Origin: Parelaphostrongylus tenuis
Taxonomy: Eukaryota > Nematoda > Chromadorea > Rhabditida > Metastrongylidae
NCBI GenBank assembly: GCA_019055375.1
Contig: JAHQIW010006155.1
Span: forward strand, 18,836 to 82,835
DNA length: 64,000 bases
Direction of reading: 5' to 3'
Under the pieces are notes generated by a model. The model was not told the origin of the DNA, made no database searches, and saw only the letters and a list, made by a program, of their open reading frames with translations. The position numbers and the translations under genes were made by a program. Shown in pieces: positions 53,000-64,000 of this stretch; position 1 is the stretch's first letter, and the number at the start of each line of letters is the position of its first letter.

Positions 53000-53700
53000 C
53001 GACGAATGATGTATGAGTTGCTATAAAGGTTAATTGTTGCAGATATCAGCAACGAAAGATAGTTTGATTGAAAATGACTAAATATAGTATAGGAATGTAC
53101 ACTAAAAGTGCGAAATATGATTTTCTCGTAAGGATGTCGTTTTTCCTTCCAAAAACGCTAGGTTTAGAGAACGCTGCTTTCAATTTCCAGCGATAAATAA
53201 TGCTTCTTATTGAGTATAACTTTATATACAGAGTTATTACTTATACAACTGAACAACGTCTCTTCTAGGACTCTGTGGGAGTCTCCTAAAGTATGATCTC
53301 TTTAAGTACACTAATAATATATAGTTTCTCCGTGTTATCCACGAAAAGGTATCGCACTGCAATGTGGAGTTTCAGATTTGATAAACAAGTCTATGATTTG
53401 TGATTGTATTGGCATTTCAACCGAGGATAGCCGAACTAAAGTTTCTTTATCGATTTTTCCCCTTTGCTAATGACAGAAACACGTTTATCAAAGATCTGAA
53501 TTTAGCTCGAAACCACAACTATGACACATTATGTGCTCCACGCTTTTCTCATAAACGTCAGCATGAAAGTGATAATGTGATAGCATGTTTTGAGTCATCA
53601 AGAGATCTGTTATTTCACTTATGTAATGAAAGGCACTTGTGTCTGCCTTTCAGCCTCATCTTCTCGGTTTAGCCAATCCAGCGACGTTTCAGAAACACTT
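53000..53700. other. unassigned AT-rich region
   Basis: No gene or repeat recognised; a 90-codon frame at 53400-53672 has no signature. Confidence 0.4.
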
Positions 53701-53960
53701 GAATTGCATGATTAATATGCTAGCCACGAGCAATTGACAGTATAACACTGCACGTCGGGTGGTCTTCTTACCTAGCGACAGTGTAAATTGTTCATCGCCA
53801 ATTCGTTTATATGTAGGTGCTGCACTCCCTCACTATGGATTGGCCGAAATGAAGGGCACCCTGCAACTGATAGGCCGAAAGGCCAAAACATGTGTCTTGT
53901 ACTATATAAGTGCCATTAACAGACCTCTTGAAGGGCTCAAATATTTTTTCACATATAGTC
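53700..53960 (+). mobile_element. alpha hammerhead element, plus strand
   Basis: GAGCAATTGACAGTATAACA, then a body, the ribozyme 53861-53902 and the AGGGCTCAAATA end block. Diverged from the other alpha copies. Confidence 0.6.
53861..53902 (+). ncRNA. alpha hammerhead variant with GGCC-GAAA-GGCC stem II
   Basis: CTGCAA, CTGATA (one base short of CTGATGA), GGCC-GAAA-GGCC, AAAACATGTGT, C, TTGTAC. Stem II is a perfect 4-bp hairpin with a GNRA loop and stem I has five pairs, but both core strands are damaged (a missing base, G12 to A). Confidence 0.6.
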
Positions 53961-54119
53961 AGGTTTTCCATGACGTTGACATTACAGCAATCCACAACAA
54001 ATTGCCAACATACGCGGTTAGTGATAGTCATACACTGGCCCAAATCTCGACAATTTTGAATGTTTCGCATTATTTCTTGTGTGTTTCTGAGTTCGTATAA
54101 TGTGTTTCCTTTCAGAAAT

Positions 54120-55060
54120 GCTTTTTAGAACTGTGTAACAAGAAGAAAATTTGTGTTTCACAAGCGCGCATTTTTCGCAGACAGAGCTCCTTCTCAAATT
54201 CGGAGTACCCACTCAAAGCGTGAATTTCGCCGATTTCAACGTTGCTCTTATTTATTCTGAAAGACCATTTTACTGCACTGTAGCAGGGAACATAATACTG
54301 GACTTCTAAAACTTCGCGTACTGCTATGGATTAGGGTGTGTGAGCAGCTGTGGATCGATGGCGCGAATGATAGACGGCGCAAAAGCGGCTTATATGAAAA
54401 GCGAGTATTGTTATTAAATTCAGGATTTTTCGCTGGTCTGAAGAACCTTCAGATAAGGCACACGATTCTGATATTGCAAGATTTCTCTACGCTCCCATAT
54501 GGTTTTTCTTCATAGATGTTGATGCTTCGGCTTAAGTTTATTAGCATGATTTAGATGGGGAAGTAAGATCAAACTCAAACTTCTCGAAAGAAATAAAAGA
54601 ATGACGATAACACATTGTCATATGATATCATCATAAACAACGTTTCATCATTCTTGCTATCAAGTAGGGTTCAGTGCGGACATGGGTCACTGGTGATACG
54701 GACGACACCGCTGAAAACGCACGTACCTGGTGTAACAACCTCGATAAAGCTTTAAACATTTCTACACGCTGTATCGGAAAGTTTCGACTGTCTGATATTT
54801 ACACTGTTGAGTGATTAATGATAGTTTAGGACAAATGCTCTGTCTAGCAAAATTCAAGATCGATTTTAACGAAAGTGCACGGCGCGTGGGTAACATAGTC
54901 TTGTTCTGAATGCTAAAACGCTGTGAAAACGGCCTTTTTCAGAAAAAGCTCATGCAGTTTCATAAGATTTAGCCTTCGAATGATTGCTGAAAGTGCTATG
55001 AAAAGTCTTCGTGCAATGGAACACTCTTCGTCATAATTTTTTGTCGGGAACTAGAAAGAG
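54120..55060 (+). repeat. dispersed non-coding repeat interrupted by delta unit
   Basis: TTTGTGTTTCACAAGCGCGC, GCAGACAGAGCTCCTTCT, ACGGCCTTTTTCAGAAAAAG and AGTGCTATGAAAAGTCTTCG match the family at 24.9, 39.1 and 60.2 kb. A delta element lies within (54665-54780). Confidence 0.55.
54665..54780 (+). mobile_element. delta hammerhead element fragment
   Basis: GGTTCAGTGCGGACATGGGT, then a hammerhead relic 54684-54731 (CTGGTGA, ACGGACGACACCGC, TGAAAACGCACGTACC) and the tail ACAACCTCGATAAAGCTTTA, equivalent to ACAACTTCGATAAGGCTCTA of the 41.2-kb copy. Confidence 0.5.
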
Positions 55061-55204
55061 CTGTAAATTTCCTAAATCAGGCTGAGTACTAAGATCTCCA
55101 TTTTGCAAGCTATCGGAATTGATTTTATTTCATTTTTATTAGATCCGTCATTACAGTGTTTGTTTTTCTCACTGTGCGGATCTCATCTAGCATTCAACTA
55201 ATTT

Positions 55205-55375
55205 TTCTTTTTCTTCTGGAACAGTGCAGAATAATTGTGGAACGAGTCTCCTTGCAATCTCGAGGATAGCCTTGCTGTGGCGTTCCATAGGAGGTTGTTG
55301 TTGACTGCCGGAGAGAAGCAGTGCTTGGAACTCGGCTTCACGTGCGCTGTGACCAACCTCACATCACTCGGCCAT
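55205..55375 (-). mobile_element. SINE family 2 copy, minus strand
   Basis: On the minus strand: GCCATGGCCGAGTGATGTGA (tRNA-like A-box region), TCTCCGGCAGTCAACAACAA, TATCCTCGAGATTGCAAGGA. It matches the insert at 43641-43893. A TA-rich microsatellite (55383-55428) lies at its head. Confidence 0.65.
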
Positions 55376-55382
55376 GGCGTTT

Positions 55383-55428
55383 CTATATACTTATATATAA
55401 ATATATATATATTTATTTATTTGTATGA
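55383..55428. repeat. TA/TTTA microsatellite
   Basis: TA and TTTA units in tandem. Confidence 0.85.
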
Positions 55429-55734
55429 ATTATAAGACCGACTATCTATTGACCTCGGCATAGTTTGAGTAAATGAGTATTTTCTTTTGTACAGCCGTTC
55501 CGAGGTGTTATTGATATTATTTACTGATATTAGCGAAACATACAACAATACACTTTGTAATGCAGCATGAATACTCAAAGTGAGGAAATGCAAAATTTCT
55601 CGCGAACTTTTTCTTCTTTTTCTTTTTTAAATCCTTTTCTCTTTTCTTTTGAATTCTTTTCTTTATTTAAAACTTGCGCGAGGTTGGTATAATCTTCCTT
55701 TTCCTCGAAGCTCACTTCTGCATTTCTTCAATCA

Positions 55735-56181
55735 TGTCGAGGTTTGGAGATAGTCAGACTTTTGAGTTATTCCAAAACGTACTAACGAGATTCGTGCGAC
55801 CTGTAAAAGACGTATTATCTTTGAGACCAAAGATCGTCTTCAATTCGACAAAAAAGTCACTTTTATCGTCGCTGCACAGTGCATAAAGTTATCCCTAATT
55901 TCATTAGGAACAAGAGTTTACATGCAGCGTTCGGCATACCAGAGAATTCGCGTCAAATACCTAACATCCACATGCGATTGTTGCGTACTTGTTGCCGAAG
56001 TTTACAAAGCGAATTATTTTCATTAATCAAGAAAGGCGTACGTAGAGAATTCCATTCTGCTCGGTATTTGGAGAATTTTCTTTGGAAAAGAATTGTAGCT
56101 GAATCCATATCTATTCGTAACAATATTCGCTATAATATTAAGAATAATTTGCGAAGAAATTTTGAGAATCTGCTAAGTTAA
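55735..56181 (+). pseudogene. PLE N-terminal region
   Basis: Starts MSRFGDSQTFELFQ; after a frame change continues VIPNFIRNKSLHAAFGIPEN and LLRTCCRSLQSELFSLIKKG (to 56181). It corresponds to the helical, basic region preceding the RT in PLE proteins. The start is supported because the same DNA context recurs where the next tandem unit begins (58700) and at 23350. Confidence 0.6.
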
Positions 56182-56626
56182 CATACTTCAGCGTTAACAT
56201 TTCGGAGAAACTTGAATCTCAACGAGACTAGAAATGAACCTGAGGTAGATCACGTGCCAAAGACCTCGAAGGCCACTGTATTAAGAGGTACGATGCATTC
56301 GGAAATGTGCATTCACTGTTAGGATTGGGTCTCAGCTTTTCACCTGCTAGCCCATTTCCAAAACAATAATGCACAGTACTGCATGTAATTTACACGAAGT
56401 CCAGGACCAACTGCGTTATAAAGCGAAAGTAGAAAGACCGGGGTTTGGAACAACAGAGAGGCGCATTACCACCACCTCCTTTTCTAAGAACGTTTTTCAG
56501 GCATCAACAATATGACATTGAAGTTAACTTGAATTTCCGTATATTTTCTGACGATGTTCACCGTATACTAAATAGGTACTGATCGACAAAAATCATTTCG
56601 AACTTAACTCACCAAAAAAACATGGT

Positions 56627-57480
56627 ATGAGCCAGATTCGGCAGCTAATAAACACTAAGAGAATTCAGTTATCTATTAGTGATGAAGGCAAGAAAATTGT
56701 AGTTATTCGCTGTCAGTTGAATGTTGAAATGATGGAAAAACATCTCCAGAATGTTACCCTTTATCGTCCACCCACTGAGGAGGAATATAAAGCACAATAC
56801 CGAAAATTAAACAGAGAAAGGGGTCAGTGCAGAAAGGGCAGCTGGTTTACAACAATCAATAATCCGTCAAGTTAAGAATGATTCACCAACTTGCCCAGTC
56901 CTATACACACTCATCAAAACACATAAACTCATCGCTAACGATGAACTAGCGTCTAGCGATCCTTCAACATTCAAAGTTAGACCGATCATTTGCTGTGTAG
57001 GCGGAGCGGCGGATAGAACAACATGGTTTTTGAGCCTCATTTTGTCGTAGTTATTGAAATTCATATCAGCCCATCTACCTAACACCAAAAGTTTCCTAGA
57101 AATTCTAAATACCAAATCACACGTATGTAATGGAATCGTTCGATGTTACTGCTCTTTACACAAACTTATCGAATGATTACACACCACAAGCAACTCACGA
57201 TTTGCTGGTAAAAAATAGATTGAGAATAGATAGGTGCGTTATGCCAATTCAATAACTCATGACTCTTTTGCGGGAGTGCTTGTATTGTTCATCTTTAGGT
57301 GGTCGGGAAAATATGTTGCACAAATTAGATGGCTATCAATGTAGGAACGACTGATAGCAATCTTGCCTTTGCATTGTTGTCCAAAGCGGAGGTTCCATTT
57401 CTCAGCCGTTTTCCACTACTTACTGTCAATACATAGATGATTGCCTTACCATCTGCTTGACACAGGATGAGGTGGACATA
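56627..57480 (+). pseudogene. PLE reverse transcriptase
   Basis: Telomerase-related reverse transcriptase, read in order through three frames: DEGKKIVVIRCQLN and VTLYRPPTEEEYKAQYRKLN (N-terminal RT region), CPVLYTLIKTHKL, STFKVRPIICCVGGAADRTT, MESFDVTALYTNLSND (motif A, Asp kept), LLRECLYCSSFRWSGKYVAQ, and YCQYIDDCLTICL (motif C, YIDD at 57430-57441, intact). Stops within the RWLSM region and frame changes break it. Confidence 0.85.
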
Positions 57481-57586
57481 TGTTTTGATCTTTCAAAAGA
57501 ACAGTCAGGGCACATTACGTTCACAAGAGGGAAGCCTACGAAGAACTGGCTCCGATTTTTGAACGTTTAAATTCATCTTTCTGAAG

Positions 57587-57874
57587 ATGGCTACACAACA
57601 AAACAGTATCGTTAGTCAAGTTATAAAAAAATATGAGTGCGACACCTTTCTTCCACCCTCACACACGAAAAGAGCGCTCCATGTAGCGAACGGCTACAAG
57701 TTTTGTGCAGTGAGTAGAAAGAGAGAAGAGTCACTACGTTTGGCACGAAAAATAGCCATTTCAAATGGCTACGAAAGAGCAGTCACTGAAGTTAGGTCAA
57801 TAAGGAGAGTTACGCCAAATAATAGTGATAATAAGACCATGTTGTTTCAAACCTACACGGGAAGACACTTTTGA
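57587..57874 (+). pseudogene. PLE linker between RT and GIY-YIG
   Basis: SHTKRALHVANGYKFCAVSR and LARKIAISNGYERAVTEV match the conserved region that follows the RT in PLEs. It remains open for 95 codons; the Met start is internal. The end of this segment is where similarity with 22790 begins. Confidence 0.7.
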
Positions 57875-58575
57875 TACTACCTTTTATAGCTAATGAAATA
57901 AGCACAGTTATAAAAAGGTGCTCAGGAAACAGTGGTATGGAATATTCCGTAATAATCATAGAAAATTCCTCCTATTAACTTACGTCGCCAATTGGTTCGG
58001 AACCGCTTGTACGACCGTTTGTGTAGAATCACAGCTGTAAAGTATGCCTTAATGGTAGAGAAGGAGGTTGCAAGACTTTGGGTACAACTATACTGATCTC
58101 TTGCACATCATGCGGTGACGAATACATTAACGAGACAGGAAGACCACTTTGGATCCACGTCAAAGAACACTTGATGGGGAAGACAACAGCAGACAAGTAA
58201 GCCTTTGAGAGCACACAGAGTGGGAAAACATAACGATCCGGGCTTCGATGTGGTAGTAAAAATCCTGGGGTAGGAGTCAAAACATCGACGCGAAAAGCCC
58301 TTGAAGCTTTTTGGATAAACCACAAAAGACCAGAAATGAATAGGAGGGGAATGTCTAAACATAAGAAGTGACATGGTACCTTATCTCAGATTCATTTTCT
58401 AGTCTGAGTGTGGTTTATTTTGCAGTTGTGTAACACTAGACCTGTGACTGCTCTCAAAAACCAAATAAGTTGGGGTTTTTCTGAATGACTAGACTGCTGA
58501 TTTGCTCTCCAATACATTTTTGATATTTGCAAAATATTAGCCGAATAATCAGATATGATATAATTTGTACGTCTA

Positions 58576-58611
58576 GGTTCTAACGAAGACGTTGCAGCGG
58601 AAACGTTAACC
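58576..58611 (+). ncRNA. beta hammerhead, G5 change, stem I perfect
   Basis: GGTT, CTAACGA (G5 to A), A, GACGTTGCAGCG, GAA, ACGT, T, AACC. Stem I GGTT/AACC is fully paired, supporting the three-stem reading of the beta family; the G5 change should inactivate it. Confidence 0.65.
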
Positions 58612-60179
58612 ATTGAGTTTTGAGAAAAGAAAAGAAAACACCTACCTCGTGTAAGTTTCAATTAAAGAAAAGGACAGTTCATGGGAAATTTATGCATTTC
58701 TTCAATCATGCTGAGGTTTAGAGATCAGACTTTCGAGATTTTTTCGCAATGTTTCAGAAAATCCTAAGGGACCTGGAATATTACTACCTCAAAATGGATA
58801 AGCAAACCGGCTCATTTCGTAATTTAGGTTTTTGAAGTGATTAGAAAATTAACATAATTCGATCTCCTATAGGTCAGCAAGTAATTATCACTCTGATTGC
58901 AGATGCGAGAGCCACCATGGTGATATCATTTGAATCGAGTTATCATCTGACGGAAAAGCGCTACTCTTTTTGAGAATGCTACAGGTAAATTTATGTTCTA
59001 ATGAATTTGGAAATTTTTCGTAACGACGCTTCAATACAAATACCATTGCCTGTTGCATAAATACATAGCGAAGAACAGTGGTACTTCCTGCACGATCTTG
59101 TGCTATCAGCTGCTTGAGCGATTGGAGTGATGCTCAATAGAAACACTGACTGTTCGTTAGTAATCTAACAATCCGGCAGTTAGATAACAGAAAAAGTCAT
59201 CCGCCAATTCGCATAATTATCAGTCAGAGAACGGCGGCTTGGGTTTGTTTCTATGGAGGATCCTTCACTCAGGGTTCTACAGAAGGAGTGTACGATACAT
59301 AGCTTTTGAGCCTCCATCTGAGTTGCATGATAAAGCAGTAGAAAAAGGGAGATTTTTATGATAAATAGCTGAATAAGCAGACCGTGTCGCAGCAATCTAA
59401 TAATGTATTAGTTCCGTGTTGATTCAGCTGTATTATTGCACCGAAACAACAGCTTTGCTGCAGAATTTTGAAACTGCGAAGACAATACTTACTAGTTTTA
59501 TCGAATCCACACACCTTGGGCTACATAAAAATGCACGCGCGAGTTTAAAGTTAATTTTCGTCTTCGCAGCTGCAATGCTCTGAGAAAGCATTTTCAAAAG
59601 CTAAGGGCAGTATTGAAATCTCCTAGTTCAGGTTATTGGATGACTATTGGATGTTTCAGGCAAATGCGACGATGTGCATGGATTGTGAAGCGTGATCTTA
59701 TTTTCGTTGCCATAATGCCCTACAAGTCCATTTCAAAAAACTACAGCACTAAAATTGAACTAAGGAATTTACTAAATGTCTCAGAAAAAGCGAAAACGCC
59801 TTGTCGTCAAAGAGTTAAAGAAATGAATCCCGACTACCGACAAGTACTTTTTTCGTCAAAAATCATATAAACAAAATTGCATTTAACCGCCATTTCATGT
59901 GCAATGCTGTACTGTGGGTACTACTTCAATTGCGAGTGCTCTCATCGCACCAGTTTATCTCGTTACGACGATCGCAAGGGCCATGATTGCAAGCAAAACA
60001 ATTACTGTCGGAAGGTCGACGAAATCATTGCGGTTTTGTTCAGTCGAAAGGTCGAGGCAATCGAAATGGTGGCCATGAATATTCATGACATTCTTGTGTA
60101 AGCCATCACCAAAATACTTAAAAGCCGCGAACTATAACAAGGATAGTAACTATTCGAAAGCTGAAAATTCAGGCTACAG

Positions 60180-60950
60180 CCCTACGTCGTCGGTTTTCAA
60201 AAAAACCTTTTCTTGACGTTGCCTACAGGAGGAGATATCTTGCGTCGCAGACGTGCGTATTTCCCGCCAGACAGAGCTCTTTCTTTGAAACTATCAGTAA
60301 TCATTTAAAAGCGTACTCGCTTCTGATTTCAAAGCTGTGCTCATTTTCTGTAAATGCCGCTTCTCTGCAGTGCAACAAGAAAAATAAGATTGATTCGCAC
60401 ATGCGTCGAAAGGGTGCTTCTTGGCCATTTCACGGGGTAGTGGAGGTGATGCGAGGGCGGATGTGGCAGCTTTCACACGATCATCGATGGATTCACGCAT
60501 TAGTTGATGGCATATTTCCCTGCTGTGCTGTGACTAAACAGTCTTTCCAGAAAATAAGCACAGCGTTGGAATCAGCAAACAATACGCTATGGAATGATTA
60601 CTAATAGTCCAAAGAAAGAACTCTGTCCAGCGAGGTGTAAAGCGCAAATCTTTTATTTCTTCCTAGAAACGCTATCAGAAGAGCTTTTCCCAAAAAACAA
60701 ACATATCTTTGAGTTCTTCGAAACTTGTGCTATCTAAAAATACTAGCATTCTAAGTAAGAAGTTTTGTTCTAGAATATAATCGAGATAGAAAAAAAAACA
60801 CGTGCTTTGTAAAACATAATTTTATTTATCAATTTTGCTCCACTATAAGAGGATGTTTTGAAGAATCTGCCATGCGGGACTCTAGCCTGAAATCTAAGTT
60901 TTCAAATGATTACCAAGACCCTTATAAGACTTTTTCTCCAGAAAATAAGG
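60180..60950 (+). repeat. dispersed non-coding repeat
   Basis: Partner of 24900-25740: CTACAGGAGGAGATATCTTG, TTTCACGGGGTAGTGGAGG, GCATATTTCCCTGCTG, GATGTTTTGAAGAATCTGCC. Single unit where copy 1 has two. Confidence 0.65.
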
Positions 60951-62279
60951 TCGTTTTCTCATTCGTTTCCTAATATTCACAAAGAACCAGAATATGTTGC
61001 AGAATTACATATTGCATCTTCATGTGAATTGGTATTAAAGTGCTGAGGAATGCGAAGATTTCTCTCAAATCCACTTTTTTGGTGAGATTTCTCTAACTCA
61101 GATTGTGAATATCACATCGATGGAATTGCTAAGACTACTGAATCATCAGTTTTATCAAAGAAATTCAAAGTGTTAAATATTGCCGAATAAACAGCACTAT
61201 GTCGATTTGACTGAATTGCTAAGCGGCGAGCAGTTTCACCGCTGCATTTCTACCGATTTCAATTAGATACACTGCTTACTCAAAGATTATCACTAAATAG
61301 GAAGAACAATATCATCAATGTTTTCGTAAAAGCTTAAAAGTTTAATGCTAAGTTTCAAAGAAGTTTGGTTGAAGCACACAATGTTGTTATTCAGCAGCAG
61401 AAACATTACGGCAGCCACTGAACGATAACAGACTAACACAATTGCTCCTACTTTGTTGAATTTTCAAAGTCGTTTTCCATTTGAGCGCAGTGTGCTTAAT
61501 CTATGTTTTCTCAGGTTATCTATATAGCACAGCTTTCCTAAAAAAAGGCAGTTGAGCTCTGTAACATATCAAAGAGATTGGCTCAGTTCAACTGTGTCAT
61601 CCACATTGCTGCCTTCCTCGTTTGATATGGAGGGTAGATTTAGAGGCATACTTTCCTTTGAAATCTTCATGCCACTACTTTAATTAGAGGTTCTAATCTC
61701 ATTTGAACCTGAATGAAGTTGTGAGGCTCTAAAAAATTTTCGTGGCATTCATAGAAATTCGACCTAGCACAGTACGACCTCACGTAGTTGGGAATAGCCT
61801 ATATGATCGTCTATGCAAAACCAGAGAGATGCGCAAATTTGCTTAGCGGGAATTCGAAACTGCTTGGGTTTTATATATACGCCTAAACTATCGTGAAAAA
61901 TGGGTGGTGCAGAAATCGATTAAATGTGCATATCATATTATGCTCTTCCAAAGGAGCATTCAAATAGACGGAATCTTGAAAATATGCTCCTACAGTTGAG
62001 CAAAGTCTATGAGTGAGCAAAGGGGAGAGTGTCTGACTACCAACCTTGTAAACACTTCCAGGAGTGACCTTCTTCTATTTGAGGAACTAGGTAGTGGACT
62101 TCCGATAACGAGGTAGAGTTTTGAACCATCCTCTGTTTTTTTGATTATGAATGCAGGATAGTTACTGAATAATTAGTGCTGTCGTCTGTGTTGCAATCCA
62201 CTAGAACCACGTAGGCAACTTAGTGCCAGAAATACCTTTAATCGACAAGACCTTTGTAACTTTCTTGATGCTTTCTATG

Positions 62280-62932
62280 CTCGCCTCCTTAGAGCCACCA
62301 CACCCCACTAGCCACCCTACACACTGAAACAGAGGAGACGCGAAATGACAAGACCTGGTAAAGCGAAATGTTGCTCGTCTCTTGTCACTTGATAGCTCAA
62401 GGTTGTAAGCGTGCGTGAACGAATACAACAGCGGGATAGGCCACTTGTGTCAGTGTCAATAGAGTACTTAGATAACAAGGAAAATTTCAACAAATATTCC
62501 ATTAGACAAACAGAAGATAGTACTTATCTGTGGAAGGCGCTGAAGTATTTTAACCACTCTTACAGGAACGTAAAACTTTAGGGTGAGAAATTTTTTGAAC
62601 GTGTTGGATCTATATAAATAATCCAAATATGAATCGAAAAGATGAGCGGCTTATATTACTTGTGATTTTTTGTCGTATCTCAACATCGATTTTCATGCAT
62701 ATAGTTTGGGCACGCATCGCGCCCATGAAAACTATAGTGCGGCTGATCACATGTCAGCTAGTGGATGATAAGCATGAAACGGTGAGTAGTTGTGGTGGAG
62801 CTGATGACGTACCCATTCAAAGTTTGCGCATTCCGTAAATCCGCTTGGTCATGAAAGTGTTTGGCAGAGCAGATTGCACTTCACTTTGACTCTCCCAAGC
62901 TCTGAAGAAGACGAGCCGCCAAAAGGTAAGCC
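62280..62932 (+). mobile_element. PLE 3' part, strongly decayed
   Basis: Same remnant order as 27200-27860. The tail relic ATAATCCAAATATGAATCG corresponds to the NPxMNR motif. It ends with the beta relic 62898-62932 (CTGAAGA, AGACGAGCCGCC, AAAAGG). Confidence 0.6.
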
Positions 62933-63258
62933 ACTGCAACTATATAAGCACTGTCACTATTGCAATCAATGAATCGTCTGCTATGTTCTCTACCACATGC
63001 AAATGCCTTCATACTTCAGCGAATTATACGCGTGATAAAAGTGAAGGTGCGCGGAGAGTTGTGAAACATAATTCTGTTTCTGATATTACAGCGCCACAAA
63101 TTGTCTTTTTAAAAATCTGACCACTTACCGGCGCTAGTTGGAGATCTTAGCTCTGGAATAATCATTAGTATTCTTTAAGAAATGTTCTTGTTCTGCGAAA
63201 GGAAACAGGCATAGAAATCTCGTGCTACTGAACGCAAAGTACACATTTAACATTTTCG

Positions 63259-63297
63259 GGGTCTGAAGAAGGCGAGCCTCGCTGAAACGTTAGCCAT
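63259..63297 (+). ncRNA. beta hammerhead, core intact
   Basis: GGGT, CTGAAGA, A, GGCGA-GCC-TCGCT, GAA, ACGT, T, AGCC. All core bases are present, stem II has five pairs (one G-U), stem III is the ACGT palindrome, and stem I has one mismatch. One of the better beta candidates. Confidence 0.7.
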
Positions 63298-64000
63298 TGG
63301 ATCATACTAGTTTGTTGTATTGTTGCACTGCACTACTATTGCAGTGCATTCCTCATATAGTCAATAAACGCTAGTGTTCGCAACTTGACAAAACAGCTTT
63401 AACAGGAAAAAACGAACTGAATATGTTGTTCACCCATAGGTACATACTGTTAATTTTTGGAACGTCTTCGTTCTTCTTCTAACTTAGAACGTTAGCCGAG
63501 TCAGATTAGTTTATCAAGCGCTACTGGCTTGTCAAAGAAATCGCAATAGAATGATAATGCTATTTTTAATAGATAGCCGGCTTTCAATACCTAGCGTAGT
63601 AATAGTGGGGAACATCCTATGAAATAATATCGTAGAGTCCCACTAAAGAATGCTAATTGACATGCACAGCACTTAGGCAGAAGTTGAACTCTCTTCTCAC
63701 CAGTAGCAAGAGCGCGCTCCTTGTCTATCACTTTTCCACGGCATAATGCATCGTAGCCGCCTGCAAGTTAAGTGAGTTCGGGTGTTCTCATTCAAATCAT
63801 TGGTATATTCTGTGTAGAGAATGTTTGAGGTTGCATGTGCGCTATGAAATGAACGGCTCAATCAAGTTCCACCTAAAAAGAAAAGACGGCGTTTCGAAAT
63901 TGAGTGCGAGTTCATCAAGTGCTGCTGATTCTCATAGCGACTGTGAGTCAATGACTCCTTATGTACCCCCATGGCTTTCGGCCTGTTTCAAAATGTCGTA

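Larger units (their letters stand above)
52640..53000. mobile_element. two PLE 3' ends, head to head
   Basis: The minus part (52640-52745) holds CGGCATGCTTCAGTAGTTCC, AAGCGAAACACGAGGT and a beta motif. The plus part (52750-53000) holds GTGCAAAAAGCGGTGAGTAT, GAAATCTAGGTCTGG, CTTTTCCAGGCTTTGAAG and CACCTCGTGTTTCGCTAAG. The two ends are mirror images around about 52750. Confidence 0.7.
55680..58700 (+). mobile_element. Penelope-like element, most complete copy
   Basis: All domains are in the expected order though in several frames: ORF start (55735), N-terminal region (55735-56181), RT (56627-57480), linker (57587-57874), GIY-YIG (about 58085-58200), conserved tail (58305-58360) and a 3' region with a beta ribozyme (58576-58611). 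A second PLE unit starts directly behind at about 58700, giving the tandem arrangement known for PLEs. Stops and frameshifts make it inactive. Confidence 0.88.
57808..64000 (+). repeat. 6-kb direct repeat, copy 2 (partner 22790-28925)
   Basis: Collinear with copy 1 to the window end. It contains the PLE 3' end, the start of the next PLE unit (58700) and 3.5 kb of unrecognised sequence (58780-62250). Next come PLE 3' remnants (62280-62932, including GAAACGGTGAGTAGTTGTGG) and two beta motifs. Compared with copy 1 it keeps 58290-58630 and lacks the 25.4-kb tandem duplication. Confidence 0.85.

Noticed and set aside
59613..60101. Two adjacent open frames (85 and 74 codons)
   Set aside because: Not conserved as open frames in the partner copy at 24340-24830.

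Overview
The window is AT-rich, gene-poor animal DNA and almost certainly comes from a parasitic nematode of the strongylid/hookworm type. The evidence is intron-containing fragments of a secreted protein family with short introns, RTE-clade non-LTR retrotransposons of the nematode type, Penelope-like elements (PLEs) with GIY-YIG domains, mariner-like transposases and tRNA-derived SINEs. There is no bacterial-style operon, rRNA, CRISPR array or true tRNA gene. Nearly everything recognisable is transposon-derived and decayed. The only host-type genes are three copies of one unassigned secreted family (13.16-14.68 kb +, 19.77-20.62 kb +, 36.17-37.23 kb -). All three carry frameshifts.

Layout: 0-8.4 kb holds a SINE piece, an RTE tail, a mariner relic (minus), a nearly full-length RTE (2.41-5.77 kb, plus) and a second, older RTE-1-like copy (6.0-8.37 kb, minus). 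8.95-22.2 kb holds small tandem elements with hammerhead ribozymes, SINEs, PLE ends and secreted-gene copies A and B. 22.8-28.9 kb is a roughly 6-kb block repeated in direct orientation at 57.8-64.0 kb, built from tandem PLE units. 29-31.2 kb holds RTE and ribozyme-element remnants; 33-38.9 kb holds PLE pieces and gene copy C. 40.4-45.6 kb packs a SINE, three kinds of hammerhead elements and an RTE copy with an inverted middle. 45.6-55.4 kb is mixed mariner, RTE, hammerhead-element and SINE remnants plus a GC-richer unassigned patch. 55.7-64 kb is the most complete PLE followed by a second tandem unit.

The most interesting system is a population of hammerhead self-cleaving ribozymes. I read three sequence families, here called alpha, beta and delta, at more than 25 positions on both strands. 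Beta sits in the 3' terminal region of PLEs, just after the GIY-YIG coding end. Alpha lies in non-coding tandem units of about 300 bp that look like metazoan retrozymes (small non-autonomous elements probably moved by PLE machinery). One partial alpha unit ends exactly at the predicted ribozyme cleavage site, and six loci carry two copies arranged head to head. The alpha ribozyme at 15029-15071 (minus) has an intact core and all three stems. Assignments rest on motif reading alone; no database search or folding program was run.
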